Origin: Lactobacillaceae bacterium
GTDB lineage: Bacteria; Bacillota; Bacilli; Lactobacillales; Lactobacillaceae
DNA: 64,000 bases
NCBI GenBank assembly: GCA_902834055.1
Contig: CADFHB010000001.1
Location: 137,880-201,879 of the forward strand
Reading direction: 5' to 3'
Within the stretch, counting starts at the first letter, position 1, and every line of letters starts with the position of its first letter. Made by a program: the position numbers and the translations under genes. Shown here in pieces: positions 59,931 through 64,000 of this stretch. The notes below the pieces were generated by a model. The model had not been told where the DNA came from, did no database searches, and worked only from the letters and a program-made list of their open reading frames with translations.

Positions 59931-60022
59931 TGCATTTTCCTTCGCAAGTGTCAACTTAACAGGTTCGTAGGGTCCACGGATCTAACCGTATCTCAGTCTG
60001 GGAAACAGACACCCCTAATGCA
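59931..60022 (-). ncRNA. TPP riboswitch aptamer (THI element)
   Basis: The reverse strand reads GGGGTG, then CTGAGA, then ACCCT-AC-GAACCTG, then ACACTTGCGAAGG, the diagnostic conserved blocks of the thiamine pyrophosphate aptamer. P1 is closed by TGCATT/AATGCA at 60022-60017 and 59936-59931. It controls thiMDE by premature termination. Confidence 0.95.
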
Positions 60023-60098
60023 AAACGATTATTTGATTAAATATATTATACACCAACTAATTGCTAAGCGCTAGTTGACATAATGCACGATATGACAG

Positions 60099-60752
60099 TT
60101 ACTCGAATTTAAAGTTCTGAACAACTTTATCAAGGTCTTCCTGCTCAATCCCCAAATAGTGACGGGTATTACGTTCTGATGAGTGGTTGAATAGTTGGGA
60201 GATAATTTCTACGTTCACGCCTTTCTTATATAGTTGGCGTCCGAAAGTCTTCCGAAAGGAGTGGGTACCTAGTTTGGCGGCAATCTTCGGGTCACCGGTC
60301 TTCCTCCCCATCCGTTGCAGCATTTCATAAAAACCGTGGACCGAGAAGTGGCCATCCTGTTTCCCAGGAAAAAGGTAGTCGTTTTCATCATGGTAATCGA
60401 GGTCATTCAGGTAGTTAATAATTTCCGCCAGACAATTATTCCAAAAGAGGGTCTTTGCCTTACCGGTCTTTTGCTCAATCACCCGGGTCTTAGTCTTGTT
60501 TAAGACGTGTCCCACGCGAAGGGTAACCACGTCAGAAGCACGGAGACCATTGTTGAGAGCAATCGCGATCATCAGGAGGTTGCGGTTAACGAGTTCCGGA
60601 CGCGAATATTTCTTAATTGTCTCCTCTAACTTTTCGTATTCGTCCAGGGTCAGAAATTTAACGTTTTCTACCCAAATCTTTTTCCGCCCCTTTATTTGGC
60701 CATTGGTCTTGTTTTTGGGAACATATATCCGTTTTTTTTGCTTAGTTGACAT
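60099..60752 (-). CDS. Minimal tyrosine recombinase (catalytic domain only)
   Basis: 217 residues. Catalytic set: Arg71 in GLRASDV, Lys near 96-98, His164 and Arg167 in HSFRKTF, His190 in FNHSS and nucleophile Tyr199 in RHYLG. The usual N-terminal core-binding domain is absent; only a ~35-residue basic leader precedes the catalytic domain. ATG 60752 suits AAAGGA on the reverse strand better than the ATG nine bases earlier. It follows the patatin gene by 17 bases. It could be an integron-like or transposon-remnant recombinase or a Xer-like housekeeping protein. Confidence 0.85.
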   Translation of the reverse strand: MSTKQKKRIYVPKNKTNGQIKGRKKIWVENVKFLTLDEYEKLEETIKKYSRPELVNRNLLMIAIALNNGLRASDVVTLRVGHVLNKTKTRVIEQKTGKAKTLFWNNCLAEIINYLNDLDYHDENDYLFPGKQDGHFSVHGFYEMLQRMGRKTGDPKIAAKLGTHSFRKTFGRQLYKKGVNVEIISQLFNHSSERNTRHYLGIEQEDLDKVVQNFKFE

Positions 60753-60769
60753 AATTACCATTCCTTTGA

Positions 60770-61624
60770 CTAGTTCTCTAGGTAACGAATAAGACCCGGC
60801 AAATACTCCTCGCCTTCCTTTTTCCCCCGTTCATAAAGGCGGCGAATCTTCTTAACGTTACCTTCCACTCGTTTAATCTTAATTGGCGATTTGGGAGCAA
60901 TGTTGTAGAGCTGGCCATCTTTGGCGAGTTTATTAATCTGGTTAACCTGTTGGTTATAACGGACGGGCCGCATTATCCCCGCTTCAGCAAAGACCGGATA
61001 TTCCTTATAAAAGCGGTGGTACAGTTCCTTAACAGGCTTACTGGAAGGCTTCTTGCGGTAGTTAACATCCCGGGTGCGGACAACAACGATCTTGTCATAG
61101 CCCTGTTGCTGGGCAACATCATACGGGATGGAGTCAGTAATTCCACCATCAAGGCAGAGTCCCTGAGAAGTACGCTGCGGGTCTGACAGGAAGGGCATTG
61201 ATGATGATGCTTTGAGCGCGGCGGTTAACTCATCACCAACGGGATCGTTGAAAAGAATAGTTTTGCCGCTCTCAACCGAGGTTGCAACGGCGTTGAAGTG
61301 CGATGCCGAACGGCGGTAGGCTGCCTCGTTAAAATTCTGCCAGGAATATCCATGATCTTCAAAGAGGTAATCAAGGTTAATAACCTGCTTTCGGAAAATC
61401 CGGGTCATTGAAATGTACTTCCGGTCGTGCCGGTGGTTGATGTTGATGTTTGCTGCCCGACCATACTGCTTAGATACAAAATTAACCCCGCACAGTGAAC
61501 CGGCGGATACACCAATTACGCTACGGAATTCAATGTGGTGTGCTAAGAAGGTGTCAACGATCCCCGCAGTGTACTGGCCACGAAAGGCGCCACCTTCAAG
61601 AACTAAAGCTGCATTGTATAACAT
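60770..61624 (-). CDS. Patatin-like phospholipase family protein
   Basis: 284 residues. Oxyanion loop LEGGAFRGQYTAG, nucleophile Ser40 in GVSAGS and the aspartate of CLDGGITDS make a complete Ser-Asp dyad. Proteins of this YjjU-like type are cytosolic acyl hydrolases of unclear substrate. AAGGAG precedes ATG 61624 on the reverse strand. It is probably the first gene of a two-gene transcript with the recombinase. Confidence 0.9.
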   Translation of the reverse strand: MLYNAALVLEGGAFRGQYTAGIVDTFLAHHIEFRSVIGVSAGSLCGVNFVSKQYGRAANININHRHDRKYISMTRIFRKQVINLDYLFEDHGYSWQNFNEAAYRRSASHFNAVATSVESGKTILFNDPVGDELTAALKASSSMPFLSDPQRTSQGLCLDGGITDSIPYDVAQQQGYDKIVVVRTRDVNYRKKPSSKPVKELYHRFYKEYPVFAEAGIMRPVRYNQQVNQINKLAKDGQLYNIAPKSPIKIKRVEGNVKKIRRLYERGKKEGEEYLPGLIRYLEN

Positions 61625-61966
61625 AAAAACTCAAAACTCCTTATTCAAGTAATTAGGAGGGTATTAAGTGGCCTAATTACGTGAGACACTTTTTAAAAAA
61701 AATTATACAACAGTCTTACACAAAAATACATCGATTTAAAAGCCTATTATACCGGGCTTCTTCGATAAATATTGTAAGACTCTTTTATCAAAAGAGTCTT
61801 ACAAAGCATTATTTTCCCTGGAAAAATGATTAAAAAAGGTATTTAGCTCTCAGACGATCTGAAAATCATTTTGACGGGTACTTGATCATCTTAGTTGCGC
61901 TCAGAGCTAATTGTGCGCTATGGTAAAATAACATCAGAACCTGTGAAATATTCAAGGAGGAAAATT
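61625..61966. other. Intergenic region with palindrome between patatin and YbjQ genes
   Basis: About 340 bases, A/T-rich. It contains three copies of AGTCTTACA (one reversed), two of them forming the 33-base palindrome at 61772-61804, and a separate TTAGCTCT/AGAGCTAA pair. No gene is seen. Divergent promoters must lie here. Confidence 0.6.
61772..61804. repeat. 33-bp palindrome with 15-bp perfect arms
   Basis: TTGTAAGACTCTTTT (61772-61786), centre ATC, then AAAAGAGTCTTACAA (61790-61804). The outer AGTCTTACA occurs a third time near 61710. It lies between two tyrosine recombinase genes. A terminator without T run, a regulator site or a recombination site are all possible. Confidence 0.75.
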
Positions 61967-62278
61967 ATGTTAATTACCACAACCGAAAGAATTCCCGGGC
62001 ACGATTATGAAATTATCGGGGAAGTATTTGGTGTCACGACCCAGTCCAAAAACGTCTTTAGCAATATTGGGGCGGGACTGAAGAATATCGTTGGTGGCGA
62101 AATTAAGGCCTACACTAAGATGCTCCATGAATCTCGGGAAGCGGCAATTTCAAGGATGACTGACGAGGCCCATAAAAAGGGGGCCGATGCGGTAGTGATG
62201 ATGCGTTTCGATTCCGGCTCAATCAGCACGGACATGCAGTCGGTTGTTGCTTACGGAACGGCAGTAAAATTTAAATAG
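61967..62278 (+). CDS. YbjQ/DUF74 family protein
   Basis: 103 residues, the normal size for YbjQ proteins. [20 protein letters not shown], the [17 protein letters not shown] helix and [15 protein letters not shown] are conserved family segments. Members form pentamers and have been called heavy-metal-binding, but their role is unknown. ATG 61967 follows AAGGAGG; the open frame starts 24 codons earlier without support. Confidence 0.9.
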   Translation: MLITTTERIPGHDYEIIGEVFGVTTQSKNVFSNIGAGLKNIVGGEIKAYTKMLHESREAAISRMTDEAHKKGADAVVMMRFDSGSISTDMQSVVAYGTAVKFK

Positions 62279-62285
62279 GAAGAAA

Positions 62286-62328
62286 AAACGGCCGCGGTCA
62301 TCCAGTCCTGGATAATCGCGGCCGTTTG
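62286..62328. terminator. Bidirectional terminator between ybjQ-like gene and xerS
   Basis: AACGGCCGCG pairs with CGCGGCCGTT, with an inner ATCCAG/CTGGAT stem. AAAAAA lies before it, giving the T run on the xerS strand. Confidence 0.88.
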
Positions 62329-62333
62329 AGCAG

Positions 62334-63404
62334 CTACTTATTGTTTTCTTCATCACTAATTTCTTTTAAAGCCGCCCTTTGCTGGTGCTGATCAACGTGG
62401 GTGTAAAGGTCTGTGGCCGAGGTGCCCTTTTGTCCTAGCTGCTGGGCAACCAGAACCTGATCTTTAGTAACTTCATACATTTCTGAAGCCAAGGTGTGAC
62501 GAAGCTTGTGGGGCGTCAGGGGGTGGCCGAACGCGGTTGAATACTTTTTAACCATTCGTTCAATCGAATTAGCAGTCATCCGCCGGGTTGCACCATGGTA
62601 GACCGTTAGAAAAAGGGCGGTATCTTTCTTGAGGGCGTGGTAACGCTGAGCCCGAATTAGCAGATAGTCCTTAATATACTGGGTTGCCCAGGGAGCAATT
62701 GGCACCGAATCCTTTTGCCCACCCTTTCTGACCACGTCTAAGAGTCCTTCTTTAATGTTGAGGTCAGCGAGGTTAGTGTTTGCCGCCTCAGAAACCCGGA
62801 CGCCGGTTCCGAGAATTAGGGCAATTATCGCCACGTCACGTTCCTTATTGCGCTTAAATGCTGGAAGGGCCCGCTTGTCACACTTCTGGGGATAGGTATT
62901 ATTAATGAAGTTGATAAAGTCAAACTTCATCTGACCGCGATACATATGGGCCGCAAGGGTGTGGGCACGGTAATTCAGGGTTTTGGTATCATTTAGTGAA
63001 TCAATCTTGGCCATGACATTACGGTAAAAGTATGGCTCACCGTCATTAACATCGGCGGTGACCGTCAAAAACTTAAACAGTGAGCGGAGGGCATTGATTG
63101 ACCGGTTAATTGAGGTCGGTGAGTTGAGGTGCCCCTGACTGTTTTGGGTGTGTTTTAAATGGTCAATGTATAGCATGATGTCATTGCGACGGAGTTTTTC
63201 AAGCACCTTGGTACTGATTTCGCGATTGCTTTTGGCGTCACAAAGACCGCTGATACGGAGCCAGTCAAAGAAACGGCGAATTTCGGTCAGGTATTGGTAA
63301 GTCGTTGTTACCGCGTGGTTGGTTCCCAGGTAGTATTCGTTTACGTAGTCGGGGAGCTTTTTCAGCTCGTCTTGAATTAGATTCAGGTACTTATCAGCTT
63401 CCAT
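62334..63404 (-). CDS. xerS: Tyrosine recombinase XerS
   Basis: 356 residues, the same length as streptococcal XerS. XerS is the single-recombinase chromosome dimer resolvase of streptococci, lactococci and some lactobacilli. An N-terminal core-binding domain (TTTYQYLTEIRRFFDWLRIS) precedes the catalytic domain with Arg in GTGVRVSEAAN, HKLRHTLAS and the nucleophile in DLYTHVD. The usual LGH is LGQ here. AAAGGAGG precedes ATG 63404. XerS normally resolves dimers at a dif-like site near the terminus. Confidence 0.9.
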   Translation of the reverse strand: MEADKYLNLIQDELKKLPDYVNEYYLGTNHAVTTTYQYLTEIRRFFDWLRISGLCDAKSNREISTKVLEKLRRNDIMLYIDHLKHTQNSQGHLNSPTSINRSINALRSLFKFLTVTADVNDGEPYFYRNVMAKIDSLNDTKTLNYRAHTLAAHMYRGQMKFDFINFINNTYPQKCDKRALPAFKRNKERDVAIIALILGTGVRVSEAANTNLADLNIKEGLLDVVRKGGQKDSVPIAPWATQYIKDYLLIRAQRYHALKKDTALFLTVYHGATRRMTANSIERMVKKYSTAFGHPLTPHKLRHTLASEMYEVTKDQVLVAQQLGQKGTSATDLYTHVDQHQQRAALKEISDEENNK

Positions 63405-63478
63405 TTTTTCCTCCTTTAAAATCTCTTCTTATTATTATAAACTGTTAGGCACCAACAAGTGTAGAAGAAGGGAAGAAT

Positions 63479-63880
63479 ATGAAAGCCTTATCGCTTTATC
63501 CCCAAAATGCGGCGGCTGTTGCTTGGGGTGAAAAACTGGTGGAATACCGGAGCTGGCAAACAAAGTATCGGGGGCCCGTACTGATATGTGCAAATGCCCG
63601 CAAAACTTGTGGTTACTTGTCCGGCTACGGCTTATGTGTCATGAATCTGGAAGGAATCTACCATTTTCCTGACAAGACTTTTGGATGGCGTTTTTCGCCC
63701 TTTCAAACGGGGAAGTCTTACCATATCGAGCCGGTACCGGTTAAGGGCCGCCAACGACTATTCGAGGTTCCGGATCATTTGATTAAGCCTGTCTCTTGGG
63801 AACGGGACGGTCAAACTAATGAGCAGGAAAAGCATGAATGGTGGGCCAATGTTTACCTGCCACTGATTGAAAATAAATAG
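63479..63880 (+). CDS. ASCH domain protein
   Basis: 133 residues. KALSLYPQNAAAVAWGEKLV, EYRSW and RGPVLICANARKT match ASCH (PUA-like) domains, which bind RNA or act on modified nucleosides. The tail has a conserved-looking EHEWWANVYLPL-type end. ATG 63479 has AAGGGAAG upstream. Divergent from xerS. Confidence 0.85.
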   Translation: MKALSLYPQNAAAVAWGEKLVEYRSWQTKYRGPVLICANARKTCGYLSGYGLCVMNLEGIYHFPDKTFGWRFSPFQTGKSYHIEPVPVKGRQRLFEVPDHLIKPVSWERDGQTNEQEKHEWWANVYLPLIENK

Positions 63881-63889
63881 GATAAAATA

Positions 63890-63931
63890 AACCGGGAACA
63901 GCAGCTTCAAGTGAAGTTGCTGTTCCCGGTT
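63890..63931. terminator. Bidirectional terminator between ASCH gene and tRNA-Pro
   Basis: A 19-base stem from AACCGGGAAC at 63890 to GTTCCCGGTT ending 63931, with one G-T pair and an AAGT loop. There is no long T run on either side. Confidence 0.7.
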
Positions 63932-63940
63932 AAGTCGTTA

Positions 63941-64000
63941 TCGGAAAAACAGGATTCGAACCTGCGACCCCCTGGTCCCAAACCAGGTGCTCTACCAAGC
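63941..64000 (-). tRNA. tRNA-Pro (anticodon UGG), partial at the window edge
   Basis: Reverse strand shows part of the D arm, the anticodon stem CCTGG/CCAGG with loop TTTGGGA (anticodon TGG, 63980-63978), the variable loop, the T arm GCAGGTTCGAATCCTGT, the acceptor 3' strand TTTTCCG and discriminator A. CCA is not encoded. The 5' acceptor strand lies beyond 64000. Confidence 0.95.

Noticed and set aside
59850..60074. 74-codon forward open frame across the thi leader
   Set aside because: It overlaps the TPP aptamer and terminator on the other strand and has no start signal.
63941..64000. tRNA-Pro as integration site linked to the nearby recombinases
   Set aside because: No duplicated tRNA 3' end is visible in the window, and XerS is a housekeeping type.

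Overview
The window looks like a chromosomal segment of a lactobacillus carrying the late half of a siphophage-type prophage. Pointers to Lactobacillaceae are the dprA-topA neighbour pair, an XerS-type recombinase, a YSIRK/LPxTG surface protein, an SLC45-type sugar permease beside a GH13 glucosidase, an LLH-type phage holin and a B. subtilis-like LexA box before parEC. The moderate G+C of the host part and the thiM-thiD-thiE set behind a TPP riboswitch fit Limosilactobacillus best. The species call is inference.

Region 1 (1 to about 27.3 kb) is prophage, all on the + strand: portal, ClpP-like head protease, HK97 capsid, head-tail joining proteins, tail terminator, major tail protein, tail chaperones G/GT with a -1 frameshift site, tape measure with a lytic domain, Dit, a two-chain tail hub carrying several wall-hydrolase modules, a very long fibre, small tail/fibre genes, membrane proteins, LLH holin, GH25 endolysin and a second fibre cassette. 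It ends with a membrane-anchored probable cargo gene under its own promoter and structured leader. Integration, lysogeny, replication and packaging genes lie left of the window. The prophage ends inside dprA, leaving only the C-terminal part of that competence gene on this side.

Region 2 (27.3 to 41.7 kb) is housekeeping: topA, a galM-like epimerase, plsY (reverse), the parE-parC operon with a LexA box over its promoter, a DUF1836 regulator, a NUDIX hydrolase, ppaC, a small anchored protein, gluconokinase (reverse), a HesB-like protein and a small membrane protein.

Region 3 (41.8 to 52.8 kb) is an alpha-glucoside unit: GH13 glucosidase and SLC45 permease, then a mucin-binding-type LPxTG adhesin whose YSIRK signal peptide is now in another frame, then a LacI-family regulator divergent from a GH31 glucosidase. 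LacI/CcpA-type operators lie before both glucosidase genes.

Region 4 (52.9 to 64 kb) holds msrA, a divergent triosephosphate isomerase, a PAP2 phosphatase, a ClC-family channel with an altered selectivity motif, two unknown small genes, thiMDE with riboswitch, then a patatin-like lipase, a minimal tyrosine recombinase and xerS, all reverse, around a 33-bp palindrome. A tRNA-Pro runs off the right edge.

The most unusual structures are the tail hub whose conserved domain is divided between two polypeptides with hydrolase modules inserted at the break, the GH43-like domain on its first chain, the nested-hairpin leader before the last prophage gene, and the adhesin separated from its signal peptide.
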